Assembly (NCBI RefSeq): GCF_900110765.1
Contig: NZ_FOEO01000012.1
Location: 1 to 64,000, forward strand
Length of the DNA stretch: 64,000 nucleotides
Direction: 5' to 3'
Origin: Pseudomonas sp. NFACC02
GTDB lineage: Bacteria > Pseudomonadota > Gammaproteobacteria > Pseudomonadales > Pseudomonadaceae
The notes below the pieces were generated by a model, which made no database searches, had not been told where the DNA came from, and worked only from the letters and a program-made list of their open reading frames with translations. This document shows positions 8,240-16,128 of the stretch, piece after piece. A program made the translations under genes and the position numbers. Each line of letters begins with the position of its first letter. Positions within the stretch are counted from its first letter, which is position 1.

Positions 8240-8674
8240 TCAGACGCGAGGGGAGGCGCGAGGATTGAGGCTCGGCCATTGCTGGCGCGGTGGCGCGTGA
8301 AAAACCAGGATCGCCGACGGGAAACGCATCGGCTCGAAGATCGCGAACACCCCGAACATCTGATCGCTCGGAAGGGCCACCAGCGACAACGACCCGGAAC
8401 AGCACGGGCAGTGCTGCATCGACGAATGCTGACCGCCGTCAGGCGCGCGCTGACTGACTTTGCCGACCAGCCCCAGTGGCGTGGCGACGAGCTGGGTACC
8501 GTTGCCGGTGCAGAAACTGCCCCACACCACCTGCTCGCCTTGCGTGCGCGGCATGGTCGGCGTCATCGGCATCGCCAGCATGCCGAACAGCAGCGCAAAA
8601 CACGCCACCCAGGCAAAGGCCCGGCGCCGTTTGAGGCTGATGAGTCGATCTTGTTGTTCTTTCATGTCGGCCAT
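8240..8674 (-). CDS. DUF2946 family protein (copper-associated), second copy
   Basis: A 144-residue protein with a membrane segment at about residues 18-37, a central HCPCCSG Cys cluster and a C-terminus rich in Phe/Pro. This is the DUF2946 pattern, distantly related to the gene at 7212-7667. It is probably the first gene of the copper group. Two Met codons (8674 and 8665) are possible starts; the first is used. An inverted repeat, GGCCATT-N7-AATGGCC, straddles this start and could be an operator. Confidence 0.75.
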   Translation of the reverse strand: MADMKEQQDRLISLKRRRAFAWVACFALLFGMLAMPMTPTMPRTQGEQVVWGSFCTGNGTQLVATPLGLVGKVSQRAPDGGQHSSMQHCPCCSGSLSLVALPSDQMFGVFAIFEPMRFPSAILVFHAPPRQQWPSLNPRASPRV

Positions 8675-8697
8675 TTAGCCTGAATGGCCGTGAGATG

Positions 8698-8728
8698 TAA
8701 AAAGCACAGCCGCGACGTTATGTCGCGG
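8698..8728 (-). terminator. Terminator after the HigA-like gene
   Basis: CCGCGAC-gttat-GTCGCGG (8710-8728) forms a 7-bp GC stem. On the minus strand it is followed within 4 bases by TTTTT. It lies just past the antitoxin stop and separates the toxin-antitoxin operon from the copper genes. Confidence 0.65.
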
Positions 8729-8733
8729 GTGCC

Positions 8734-9057
8734 TCACTGAGCGGGGATTGCCTGCACCTGAATGTCGACTTTCAGCCAGGAACGCATGGCTGCAAAGATA
8801 GCCGCCAGATTGTCCATGCTCGGATTGCCATGGGCGGACAGCATGCGGTGAAGGCTTTTGCTTGGCTTTTCAGTCTCCTTTGCCAGCGCTTCAAACCCAA
8901 GGGTCGCATTCACCAGATCACGAAGGATGATCCGGGCGACCTCGGGATCGCCGTTCAGGAAAAGGGTGGCGGCCTCATCCAGCAGGCCTTGCGCAAACGC
9001 GGGATCCTGCTGAACCCGCTCGTTGATCGTGAGTTTGTAGCTGCGGGTCAGAGCCAT
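8734..9057 (-). CDS. HigA-like antitoxin / DNA-binding protein
   Basis: A 107-residue protein starting MALTRSYKLTINERVQQD. It has the features of the HigA/COG3636 addiction-module antidotes: an N-terminal part with LLDEAATLFLNGDPEVARIILRDLVNA, then a helix-turn-helix-like region (FEALAKETEKPSKSLHRMLS) and GNPSMDNLAAIFAAM. It should neutralise the toxin encoded just upstream and repress their shared promoter. The ATG at 9057 overlaps the toxin stop by one base; the longer open frame upstream is the toxin gene read out of frame. The toxin-first order is that of higBA. Confidence 0.85.
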   Translation of the reverse strand: MALTRSYKLTINERVQQDPAFAQGLLDEAATLFLNGDPEVARIILRDLVNATLGFEALAKETEKPSKSLHRMLSAHGNPSMDNLAAIFAAMRSWLKVDIQVQAIPAQ

Positions 9058-9395
9058 CAGGCGCCTCGTCCATTCGTTTGTTTTTTGGCTGCTTTGTAAT
9101 CGGCTATCAACGTTCTGGCGCGCTTGATGTCTGCGGTTTGCCCTGACTTCGTTCCTCCGCCAAACAGGATGATCAGCCGCTGGCCTTCCTGGAGCAGGTA
9201 GATCCGGTAACCGGGCCCCCAGTTGATTCGATACTCGCCCAAACCATCGAGCCACTTGATGTTAGACGTATTACCCGACTCCAGCCTGGCCAGCGCGGTA
9301 TGCACTTTTATCGCTGCCGGCGCAGGCAATTTGCTGAACCAGTCATGAAAGGGGCTTTTCTGATCGTTGGATATATATTCTTGAACAATGATCAT
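9057..9395 (-). CDS. HigB/RelE-like toxin (Gp49 family)
   Basis: A 112-residue protein of the RelE/HigB-like killer family (Gp49/PF05973 type). Family pattern: SPFHDWFSKLP near the N-terminus, KVHTALARLESGN, then GLGEYRINWGPGYRIYLLQEG and LIILFGGGTKSGQTADIKRA at the C-terminus. Such toxins cut mRNA at the ribosome and arrest growth; activity here is inferred. The ATG at 9395 is almost leaderless relative to a possible -10 (TACTAT), and the palindrome 9405-9424 sits over this promoter region. Confidence 0.85.
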   Translation of the reverse strand: MIIVQEYISNDQKSPFHDWFSKLPAPAAIKVHTALARLESGNTSNIKWLDGLGEYRINWGPGYRIYLLQEGQRLIILFGGGTKSGQTADIKRARTLIADYKAAKKQTNGRGA

Positions 9396-9404
9396 TGGGG
9401 ATGA

Positions 9405-9424
9405 TAGTAACGCTTAAGTTACTA
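9405..9424. promoter_or_regulatory. Palindromic operator of the toxin-antitoxin pair
   Basis: TAGTAAC-gcttaa-GTTACTA has perfect 7-bp arms and lies 10 bp upstream of the toxin start, overlapping a possible -10 (TACTAT on the minus strand). This is the usual place for antitoxin autorepression. Confidence 0.6.
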
Positions 9425-9497
9425 GTTTGGCCATCAGCTTGTTGGGTCGCCAATTTTCTCGCCGATCAAGTTGTTCAGTGCGGTACATAGATATGCT

Positions 9498-10235
9498 TCA
9501 GTGAAAATAATCCAATGCAGCCAGCAACTCCTCAATCCGCCCAAACTCCCTGTCCACCGCCGCCAACACCGGCCGCTTCAACACCAACACTGGCAACCCT
9601 CGTTCCCTGGCCACTTCAAGCTTGGGCTCGGTGGCGCGGCTGCCGCTGTTTTTGCTGACCAGCACGTCGATGTTGCGGCGCTCGAACAGCTCGCGTTCAT
9701 CTTCAAGATGAAAGGGCCCGCGCGCGCCGATCACTTCACAGCGTTGGTTGCCGGGATACACGTCCAGCGCGCGGAGCGTCCAGAACTGGTGCTCGGGGAT
9801 TTCATGGAGATGCTGCAAGGGCTCGCGGCCGAGGGTGAACAGTGGACGCTTGAAAGGGGCGAGGGCGGCGATCAGGTCTGGCCAGTTGCTGACTTCACGC
9901 CAGTCATCGCCCTGACCTGGCCGCCATGACGGGCGACGCAGGGCCCAGCAGGGCACATGGGCGAGTCGTGCTGCGACGGCAGCGTTGTGGCTGATCTGCG
10001 CGGCATACGGGTGAGTCGCGTCGAGAATCAGGGAGATGCCTTCTTCACGCACGAACTGCGCGAGGCCCTCAGCGCCACCGTAACCGCCAACACGCACCCG
10101 GCATTGCAGGTCGCTGGGCACGCGGCCGACGCCTGCGAGGCTGTAGACATGCTGCGGCCCCAAGGTTCGGGCAATCGCCAGTGCCTCAGTCACGCCCCCC
10201 AGCAGCAGGACGCGAGGTCTTTGGTGCTGTTTCAA
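9498..10235 (-). CDS. cobK: Precorrin-6A reductase CobK
   Basis: A 245-residue NADPH-dependent reductase of the corrin ring pathway (precorrin-6A to precorrin-6B). Family marks are [14 protein letters not shown] at the N-terminus, [15 protein letters not shown] in the middle and [17 protein letters not shown] near the end. No ATG is available in the right place. The TTG at 10235 overlaps the cbiD stop as TTGA and has GGGGG about 8 bp upstream, so it is chosen. It is the last gene of cobL-cbiD-cobK. Confidence 0.9.
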   Translation of the reverse strand: MKQHQRPRVLLLGGVTEALAIARTLGPQHVYSLAGVGRVPSDLQCRVRVGGYGGAEGLAQFVREEGISLILDATHPYAAQISHNAAVAARLAHVPCWALRRPSWRPGQGDDWREVSNWPDLIAALAPFKRPLFTLGREPLQHLHEIPEHQFWTLRALDVYPGNQRCEVIGARGPFHLEDERELFERRNIDVLVSKNSGSRATEPKLEVARERGLPVLVLKRPVLAAVDREFGRIEELLAALDYFH

Positions 10236-11329
10236 TGGAAATCCCCCGCATGGCCAACGATCCCGCCTTGACGGTCGATCGCGAACACTTCCACCTGGAC
10301 CTGCGCGGGCACCACGCTTCGAGCGAAGTCCAGCGCGTGCTGGCAGACCGCATCGCCCAGCGCCACGCCGACGGCCGAGGCCATCGCCAGCGCTTGCTGA
10401 CTGGTATTGGCGGACCGGATGTTCTGTTGCAGCTCGGCATCGGCGCCAATCGCCGCTGCCCATTGCGCTAGCTGATCCAGGTTGATGCTGGAGTGGCGGC
10501 TGTGCAGGTCCATATGACCGGCAGCCAGTTTGCTGATCTTGCCGAAACCACCGCACAGGCTGAGTTTATCCACAGGCACTTTGCGCAAGTGCTTGAGCAC
10601 GGCGCCCACGAAGTCGCCCATCTCGATCAGCGCGATGTCGGGCAAGTGGTAAACGCGGCGCATGGTGTCTTCACTGGCATTGCCAGTGCAGGCCGCGATG
10701 TGCTGATAGCCGTTGGTTCTGGCGACGTCGATGCCTTGATGAATCGACGCGATGTAGGCCGCGCAGGAAAACGGTCGGACAATGCCGCTGGTGCCAAGGA
10801 TCGACAAACCACCCAGGATACCCAGGCGCGGGTTCATGGTTTTGAGCGCCAGTTCGCCCCCGTTTTCCACACAGACGGTTATTTCGAAACCACCGCTGTA
10901 GCCAAACTCATCGGCCAGGCCGGTCAAATGTTCGGTCATCATCTTGCGCGGAACCGGGTTGATGGCGGGTTCGCCAACGCCAAGGACCAGGCCCGGTCGG
11001 GTCACCGTACCAACACCGGGACCTGCGACAAAACGGATGCCGGGCGCAGCGATCAGACGCACCTGTGAATACAGCAGCGCACCATGGGTCACGTCGGGAT
11101 CGTCACCGGCATCCTTGATCGTGCCGGCTTCAGCGCCGGTGTCCGTCGCGCGACAGAACTCCAGGCGCATTTGTACCTGCTTGCCTTTGGGCAGCGTGAT
11201 GTCGATTGCGTCGTTGACCTCGCCTGCCAACAGCAGCCGCGCGGCCGCCAGCGACGTTGCCGTGGCACAACTGCCCGTAGTCAGGCCACTGCGCAGGGGC
11301 GCAGGTTGTTCGGCGGTTTCCTCGCGCAT
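10232..11329 (-). CDS. cbiD: Cobalt-precorrin-5B C1-methyltransferase CbiD
   Basis: A 365-residue SAM-dependent enzyme. The N-terminus [19 protein letters not shown] is the CbiD signature, and [18 protein letters not shown] is in the second half. Pseudomonads lack CobF and use CbiD for C1 methylation within the otherwise oxygen-dependent pathway, so its presence beside cobG is expected. The start overlaps the cobL stop by one base and the stop overlaps the cobK start, giving tight translational coupling. Confidence 0.94.
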   Translation of the reverse strand: MREETAEQPAPLRSGLTTGSCATATSLAAARLLLAGEVNDAIDITLPKGKQVQMRLEFCRATDTGAEAGTIKDAGDDPDVTHGALLYSQVRLIAAPGIRFVAGPGVGTVTRPGLVLGVGEPAINPVPRKMMTEHLTGLADEFGYSGGFEITVCVENGGELALKTMNPRLGILGGLSILGTSGIVRPFSCAAYIASIHQGIDVARTNGYQHIAACTGNASEDTMRRVYHLPDIALIEMGDFVGAVLKHLRKVPVDKLSLCGGFGKISKLAAGHMDLHSRHSSINLDQLAQWAAAIGADAELQQNIRSANTSQQALAMASAVGVALGDAVCQHALDFARSVVPAQVQVEVFAIDRQGGIVGHAGDFH

Positions 11330-12531
11330 CAGGGCTTGATCGCTTCAAGCAACGTGATGGGCAGCGCCTGACGCCAGGTGTCGAACTCGCCCAGCGGTTT
11401 GGCGTGCGCCAGATGAATACGGGTCAGGTCCCCGCCGTGTTGCTCGCGCCAGTTCACCAGCATCGCCTCGCTTTGGAGGGTGACCGCATTGGCCACGAGC
11501 CGTCCCCCCGAGCGCAACTGTTGCCAGCAACTGTCCAGCACCCCTGCGCGCGTGACACCACCGCCGATGAAGATCGCATCAGGCGGCTCCAGTCCTTCAA
11601 GCGCGTCCGGCGCGCGGCCGCGTATCAGTTGCAGACCCGGCACGCCGAGCGCGTCCCGGTTGAATTCGATCAGTTGTTGGCGATCTTCATTGGACTCGAT
11701 CGCCACGGCCCGGCATGTCGGGTGTGCGCGCATCCATTCGATACCGATGGAACCGCACCCCGCGCCGACGTCCCACAGCAACTCGCCGGGAACCGGAGCA
11801 AGGCGTGTCAGCGTGATCGCACGCACATCGCGCTTGGTCAGTTGGCCGTCATGGCGAAACGCATCGTCCGGCAGGCCGCCCAACGGTGACAGGCGCAGGG
11901 TGTTCGGCTCTGCACGGCACTCGATAGCGACCAGGTTCAAGGCGGCGATTTCCGGGTTCGACCATTCGTTGGCCACGCCGTCGATTCGCCGCTCCAAGGC
12001 GCCACCCAAGTGTTCGAGAACGGTCATATGGCTGAGGCCGAATCCGCGTTCCCGCAAAAGCGCCGCGATGGCGGCCGGGCTGCTGCCATCGTTGCTCAGC
12101 ACCAACAGCCGCAGCCCGTTGTGCAGTTGCGCGTTCAGTGCGGCCAGCGGGCGGGCCACCACCGACAAAGTCACGACGTCCTGCAACGCCCAGCCCAGAC
12201 GCGCGGCAGCCAGCGAATAGGAGGAGGGCGCGGGAATCACTCGCATCTGATCGATGGGCACATGACGGGACAGGCTCACGCCAACGCCAAACAGCATCGG
12301 GTCGCCGCTGGCGATAACGCAGACTGGCTCTCCGTGCTGCTCCAGAACCGGTTGCAACGAGAACGGGCTCGACCACTGACGCCGCTCGGCCTGAATGCAC
12401 GGCGGCAGCAGATCGAGCTGACGCGAACTGCCAAACACCAGGCGTGCGCGCAGAAGCGCATGCCGGGCATTTTTGCCCAACCCCTTATAGCCGTCTTCAC
12501 CGATTCCCACGACCGTCAGCCACGGTGACAT
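11329..12531 (-). CDS. cobL: Precorrin-6Y C5,15-methyltransferase (decarboxylating) CobL
   Basis: A 400-residue fusion of a CbiE-type tetrapyrrole methylase (residues about 1-200, starting [15 protein letters not shown] and with GDPMLFGVG) and a CbiT-type methyltransferase (about 205-400, SAM motif [14 protein letters not shown]). It methylates C5 and C15 and decarboxylates the acetate side chain. The ATG at 12531 follows GAGGG. It is first in its operon. In other pseudomonads cobL and cobG are direct divergent neighbours; here a 3.2-kb effector island lies upstream. Confidence 0.94.
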   Translation of the reverse strand: MSPWLTVVGIGEDGYKGLGKNARHALLRARLVFGSSRQLDLLPPCIQAERRQWSSPFSLQPVLEQHGEPVCVIASGDPMLFGVGVSLSRHVPIDQMRVIPAPSSYSLAAARLGWALQDVVTLSVVARPLAALNAQLHNGLRLLVLSNDGSSPAAIAALLRERGFGLSHMTVLEHLGGALERRIDGVANEWSNPEIAALNLVAIECRAEPNTLRLSPLGGLPDDAFRHDGQLTKRDVRAITLTRLAPVPGELLWDVGAGCGSIGIEWMRAHPTCRAVAIESNEDRQQLIEFNRDALGVPGLQLIRGRAPDALEGLEPPDAIFIGGGVTRAGVLDSCWQQLRSGGRLVANAVTLQSEAMLVNWREQHGGDLTRIHLAHAKPLGEFDTWRQALPITLLEAIKP

Positions 12532-12559
12532 GTATTGCCCTCAAACCTGATGCTTGCAA

Positions 12560-12580
12560 CAGGCCGACTGGATCGGCCTG
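12560..12580. terminator. Hairpin upstream of cobL
   Basis: CAGGCCGA-ctgga-TCGGCCTG is a perfect 8-bp stem, 29 bp upstream of the cobL start and beyond the end of the effector island. It lacks a T tract. It could terminate island transcripts or lie in the cobL leader. Confidence 0.35.
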
Positions 12581-12656
12581 TGGATAAGCTCGGCATGATA
12601 CAGCGGCGCCAGGCTTGCGTCGTCAGACAGCCTATCGACCCCACTGCCCACATCAT

Positions 12657-12887
12657 TCGCCGCTCCTCAAACGACCCCGACGTATTCTTGTAATCCGAAC
12701 GCCGAATAAACGCCTTTGCCTTTATCCGCAGATGATCAGCCAGCAGCTGCGCAAGGCTTTCGTTGGTCTGCGGAAAAAACTGAATGCCTTCCTCGATGGC
12801 AAGATCCGGCAGGTTGTCCATGTCGGTGCACAGGCGTAGCTGTGGATTTTTGCTGTGGAGGAGACTGAGCTTGCGGAATCTGGGCAT
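12657..12887 (-). pseudogene. Truncated effector C-terminal cassette (copy C)
   Basis: The frame from the ATG at 12887 begins MPRFRKLSLLHS and then carries LPDLAIEEGIQFFPQTNESL and ADHLRIKAKAFIRRSDYKN, nearly identical to residues about 310-352 of the PAAR effector at 14504-15790. After SFEERR (about 12657) similarity ends and the rest of the frame down to 12516 overlaps cobL. In another frame the upstream bases encode SSTAKIHSYAC, the counterpart of the effector's SSTAEVHSYAC, so a one-base deletion separates the two parts. It is a broken third copy of the cassette next to the island edge. Confidence 0.8.
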
Positions 12888-12927
12888 GGTCTACCACTCC
12901 AAAGGTGTCAGGAGTTTTTAGAAACAG

Positions 12928-13503
12928 TCACTGCGGGGTAGGGCAGCTTGCAGCGGCGACCTTGAGCATCTTGGCGTGGTCCATATAATGTTCAGGATCG
13001 TATGGCTCGGCAGTTATTTTGAAACTGGATCGGTTTCTATGAAGCCACTGAGAAACGGTCAACGCCCAAAGTCGGCCATCGTGACGGGCAAACAAATCGA
13101 AGTCATGAACCGTAAGATTGCTGGATTCATCCAAAGCGGAGTACCGGTAACGCAGCTTTGTGTACCAACCCTCAATTTTAGTTATCTCCTTGATCGCCTC
13201 AGTCGCTTGCATTTCGTCGGCGTGGCTTAGCGCATACATGGTGCCGATAGTCAGTTTTTCGTTTTCTTTAAGCTCCGCTAACGGTGCCGGCAGAGGCTCG
13301 CGGCTGATCAGTCTTGATGTGTTGCAATAAAATACCCATTTTCCGGATGCAACATAGTCGTCGGCATATATCACTATTCCATTGCCTTGATCTGTCTTGT
13401 ATGTGCTTGTCATCTGATTGAATCCGTAGTAGGTCACTGTCGTTAGTGACAGGAAGAAGAGAGTGGTGCTCAACCAAGGAGTTTTAGTTGGGCTGAAATT
13501 CAA
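12928..13503 (-). CDS. Membrane-anchored putative immunity protein (copy B)
   Basis: A 191-residue protein with one N-terminal membrane segment (about residues 10-30, TTLFFLSLTTVTYYGF) and a soluble domain of about 160 residues that should face the periplasm. It is clearly paralogous to the protein at 13951-14523: both share VIYADD, TGKWVF or SGKWVF, SRLISR, LTIG-MY-LS, HDFDLFARH-like, and the C-terminus PYDPEHYMDHAKMLK-AAASCPTPQ. Two Cys (C-N-TSRL and SCPTPQ) are conserved. Its start overlaps the end of orphan cassette B by 20 bp, just as copy A overlaps the full effector. That linkage is the main argument for an immunity role; I know no characterised homologue. Confidence 0.7.
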   Translation of the reverse strand: MNFSPTKTPWLSTTLFFLSLTTVTYYGFNQMTSTYKTDQGNGIVIYADDYVASGKWVFYCNTSRLISREPLPAPLAELKENEKLTIGTMYALSHADEMQATEAIKEITKIEGWYTKLRYRYSALDESSNLTVHDFDLFARHDGRLWALTVSQWLHRNRSSFKITAEPYDPEHYMDHAKMLKVAAASCPTPQ

Positions 13504-13852
13504 ACTGGCCTCCTGGAACCCCTAACGGTGTGTTGCCAGAAGTTACTGGGTTGATAGCCCCTATTGTCTGGTAGGTAAAAAATAGAGACTTGTCGTTATC
13601 TTTGCGCTCTTCTTTTAATATATTCCACCTACGACACCATTCTTCCGACGGTGCTGCATCACCACTCATGTCACATAAGTTCCCCATCCGTCTTTCTTCA
13701 AACGACCCCCACGTATTCTTGTAATCCGAACGCCGAATAAACGCCTTTACCTTGATCCGCAGATGATCAGCCAACAGTTGCGCCAGGCTTTCGTTGGTCT
13801 GCGGAAAAAACTGAATGCCTTCCTCGATGGCAAGATCGGGCAGGTTGCCCAT
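13484..13852 (-). CDS. Orphan effector C-terminal cassette (copy B)
   Basis: An open frame of 122 residues matching the last 123 residues of the PAAR effector from MGNLPDLAIEEGIQFFP to the end (GNTPLGVPGGQFEFQPN against GNTPVGAPGGHYVFSPK), including two Cys (LCDMSG and EEWC). Upstream in the same frame are codons for SSTAACASAGG, a shortened version of the effector's Cys strand, but PAAR and the His-Gly segment are absent. An ATG at 13910 (MPRFRKL) reads in a different frame and stops. It has no convincing ribosome-binding site. It is best seen as a silent donor cassette for C-terminal exchange, although expression from 13852 is possible. Confidence 0.7.
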   Translation of the reverse strand: MGNLPDLAIEEGIQFFPQTNESLAQLLADHLRIKVKAFIRRSDYKNTWGSFEERRMGNLCDMSGDAAPSEEWCRRWNILKEERKDNDKSLFFTYQTIGAINPVTSGNTPLGVPGGQFEFQPN

Positions 13853-13950
13853 GCCCCCTGCCGATGCACAGGCGGCTGTGGAGGAGAGTGAGCTTGCGGA
13901 ATCTAGGCATGGTCTACCACTCCAAAGGTGTCAGAAGTTTTTAGCAACAG

Positions 13951-14523
13951 TCACTGTGGTGTAGGGCAGCTTGCGGCGGCGGCCTTGAGCATCTTGGCGT
14001 GGTCCATATAATGTTCAGGATCGTATGGTTGGGCGGTTATCTCGAAGCTGGACTTATTGCCAACGATTGACTGCCAGACTTTTAATGCCCATGCTTGACC
14101 ATTGTGCCTAGCCAATAAATCAAAAGTATGCACATTTAGATCGCTGTATTGATCTAGGCTGGAGTAGTGATAACGTAAGCTTTTGTGCCAGCTCTCTATG
14201 TTTGTTATTGCTTTAATGGCTTCAATCGCTTCCGCCTGTTCAGTTTTGCTCAGTGAGTACATATTGCCTATTGTCAATTTTCCTGCGTTCTCAATTTCGG
14301 CAATCGGAGGCTGCAGAGGCTGACGGCTGATCAGTCTAGAGTTGGTGCAGTCAAATACCCATTTGCCAGTATTTACAAAGTCGTCTGCATAGACGATCAC
14401 GCCATTTCCAAAATCCTGATTATATACGCTAGTCATTGTTTTGATTCCGCTGTAGCCGACTATCAGTAGTGGGCAGGAAAAAAAGATTGCAAGCCAGAAG
14501 TATTTATTTTGGCGAAAATACAT
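13951..14523 (-). CDS. Membrane-anchored putative immunity protein (copy A)
   Basis: The ATG at 14523 (MYFRQNKYFWLAIFF) gives 190 residues; it overlaps the effector stop by 20 bp, the same overlap as in copy B, so it is preferred over the ATG six codons earlier. One membrane segment (about 8-28) precedes a soluble domain with VIYADDFVNTGKWVFDC, LTIGNMYSLSKTEQAEA and the conserved C-terminus ending SCPTPQ. The topology predicts a periplasmic domain with a possible disulfide, suiting protection against a toxin acting in the periplasm. The function is inferred from overlap with the effector and co-duplication with its C-terminus. The gene is AT-richer than its neighbours, a sign of transfer. Confidence 0.72.
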   Translation of the reverse strand: MYFRQNKYFWLAIFFSCPLLIVGYSGIKTMTSVYNQDFGNGVIVYADDFVNTGKWVFDCTNSRLISRQPLQPPIAEIENAGKLTIGNMYSLSKTEQAEAIEAIKAITNIESWHKSLRYHYSSLDQYSDLNVHTFDLLARHNGQAWALKVWQSIVGNKSSFEITAQPYDPEHYMDHAKMLKAAAASCPTPQ

Positions 14524-15790
14524 AGTGCCCTCCGGGGGCACCGACAGGCGTGTTGCCTGAAAGTACTGGGTTAATCGCCCCTATCTGTTGATAAGTAAAC
14601 TTATGTTCGTCATTGTACTTCCGTCGTTCATTGTCGAGTTTTTTCCATTTCCAGCACCATTCTTCCCCAGGCGCATTGTTTCCGCTGATACCACATAACT
14701 TCCCCAACTGCCGCTCCTCAAATGACCCCCACGTATTTTTGTAATCCGAACGCCGAATAAACGCCTTTACCTTGATCCGCAGATGGTCAGCCAACAGTTG
14801 CGCCAGGCTTTCGTTGGTCTGCGGAAAAAACTGAATGCCTTCCTCGATGGCAAGATCGGGCAGGTTGCCCATTCCAGTGCGGCAGGCGTAGCTGTGGACT
14901 TCTGCCGTGGAGGAGAACGAGTTTGCGGAAATCTGGCGGTAGTTCAGTACGTCAAGGGACATTTCCTGGTCTTCAGGCAGTTGATAGCCGAAGGCAATGC
15001 GCTGAGGTACGCCATGGCTGAATACCGAGAGGTGTTCGACCGGGGATTGTTTGCGGTCCTTGCCCTGGTTCAGGTAGTCGATCAATCCCTGGGCGCTGGT
15101 GACGCCGATCAGTGTGGTGCCATAAGCCTCGGCGGAATGACGTGCTGCGTTGAGCATGGCGTCGTTATAGGCCGGGGTGAACACCACCAGCGTGCGGGTT
15201 AGGTCGGGTTGGCTATGCCTGAACTCGGCGAGTGCCCGCACCGCCTGACCGATGAACATCATCTTGTTGCCCGAAGCGCTGTCGTGCTGGCTGCCGGCAA
15301 CGGCGATCAGTTCGGGTGTGAGCGGTGCCTCGGGGGTTGGTTCAGTGGTTGCCTCAGCGGTCGGGTCGCCGGGTTGTACCAATGCTCCCGAAAGCAGGGC
15401 GCGCTGTGGCAGTTGTGGATCGTCCAGCAATTCGGCCATCAGTTGATCATCGACCGAACCGTCCGGGCGAACAGCGCCGAGTTTGGCGAAATCAACCACG
15501 GCCCGAGTGCAGGTGCCTGCGAACTTGAAGCCTCCAAGGGTGTCGGGACTGCCCGATGTAAGGGTGCCGCCATGACTGGTCAGACTGCCGAGGTGAGCCA
15601 GTGGCCGATGGTCAACGACGATGTAGGGGAAGCCGGTGGTGATGACGGCACCACAGCCGCATACATCGCCAACCCTTGCGGCGCCTATGAAGTTGATCTG
15701 CGTGGTGGATGAAGCCGATTGGATGGGCGATGCACCGTGACCGGGAATCGGGCACAGGTGCATGTCGCCAAGTCGAGCGGTGGGGATCAT
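14504..15790 (-). CDS. PAAR-domain T6SS effector with caspase-like His/Cys pattern
   Basis: A 428-residue protein. Residues 1-90 are a PAAR domain (ARLGDMHLCPIPGHG at the start; HRPLAHLGSLTSHGG), which caps the VgrG spike of a type VI secretion system. Residues about 95-160 are a Thr/Pro/Glu-rich linker. Residues about 165-305 look like a clan CD (caspase-like) fold: a hydrophobic strand then His259-Gly260 (HLSVFSHG), and 44 residues later a strand ending Ala302-Cys303 (EVHSYACRTG). Residues 306-428 form the variable C-terminus found again in orphan cassettes. It overlaps the immunity candidate by 20 bp. Peptidase activity is inferred from the motif; a dead caspase fold or another Cys enzyme is possible. 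I do not recognise a described effector. Confidence 0.8.
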   Translation of the reverse strand: MIPTARLGDMHLCPIPGHGASPIQSASSTTQINFIGAARVGDVCGCGAVITTGFPYIVVDHRPLAHLGSLTSHGGTLTSGSPDTLGGFKFAGTCTRAVVDFAKLGAVRPDGSVDDQLMAELLDDPQLPQRALLSGALVQPGDPTAEATTEPTPEAPLTPELIAVAGSQHDSASGNKMMFIGQAVRALAEFRHSQPDLTRTLVVFTPAYNDAMLNAARHSAEAYGTTLIGVTSAQGLIDYLNQGKDRKQSPVEHLSVFSHGVPQRIAFGYQLPEDQEMSLDVLNYRQISANSFSSTAEVHSYACRTGMGNLPDLAIEEGIQFFPQTNESLAQLLADHLRIKVKAFIRRSDYKNTWGSFEERQLGKLCGISGNNAPGEEWCWKWKKLDNERRKYNDEHKFTYQQIGAINPVLSGNTPVGAPGGHYVFSPK

Positions 15791-16128
15791 GCCATTCCTT
15801 GGTTAGCGGGTAGGGAAGCGAACGCTAGCGGAACGGCCGGATGGGGTATGTAGGAGGCGTCCCGGAATGTGGGAGGATCTTTCCCTTGACGCTGTACGGT
15901 GCCAAAAAGGGAGGGCGCTCGCCGAGCGCTCATCAGGTGAACAGCGTTGGAGGCGACGTTTGATGTTCACATTTTTTGCGAGCGAGCGCTCTGGACCAGA
16001 GGGGGATTCAACGCAGACGGGACCATCCGACAGACCGGGTTTTCATGGCCGCCGTCAAAGCAGGCATAATACGGCGCCTGCAGACGCCCATCTCTGCTCC
16101 ATCCAGTCCGATCACGTCAGGTGAACCT
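15791..16128. other. Divergent intergenic region, effector / cobG
   Basis: No gene is seen. The cobG side contains GCAGGC-N11-GCCTGC (16060-16082) around CATAAT, a plausible -10 about 55 bp before the chosen cobG start. No B12-box (GCCACTG) or other sign of a cobalamin riboswitch was found. The effector side carries AGGAGGC-like purine runs but no clear promoter. Confidence 0.5.

Larger units (their letters stand above)
12871..14929. repeat. Tandem array of effector C-terminus/immunity units (about 1.03 kb period)
   Basis: The sequence TTGCGGA at the cassette border recurs at 12871, 13894 and 14923, giving periods of 1023 and 1029 bp. Homology between units covers the effector C-terminus, the overlapping membrane-protein gene and the spacer after it (CTACCACTCCAAAGGTGTCA at 12894 and 13914). 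The third unit is cut short. Base composition is visibly AT-richer than the flanking cob genes. Confidence 0.85.

Noticed and set aside
12516..12887. Intact 123-residue gene at the island edge
   Set aside because: Only the first part matches the effector; the C-terminal part is unrelated sequence that runs into the cobL start, so it is treated as a broken copy.
13861..13910. ATG at 13910 (MPRFRKL) as the start of orphan cassette B
   Set aside because: Its frame differs from the conserved cassette frame and stops early; only copy C has this start in frame with the conserved part.
12532..16128. Cobalamin riboswitch near cobL or cobG
   Set aside because: No B12 box (GCCACTG) or matching paired elements was found in front of either operon.
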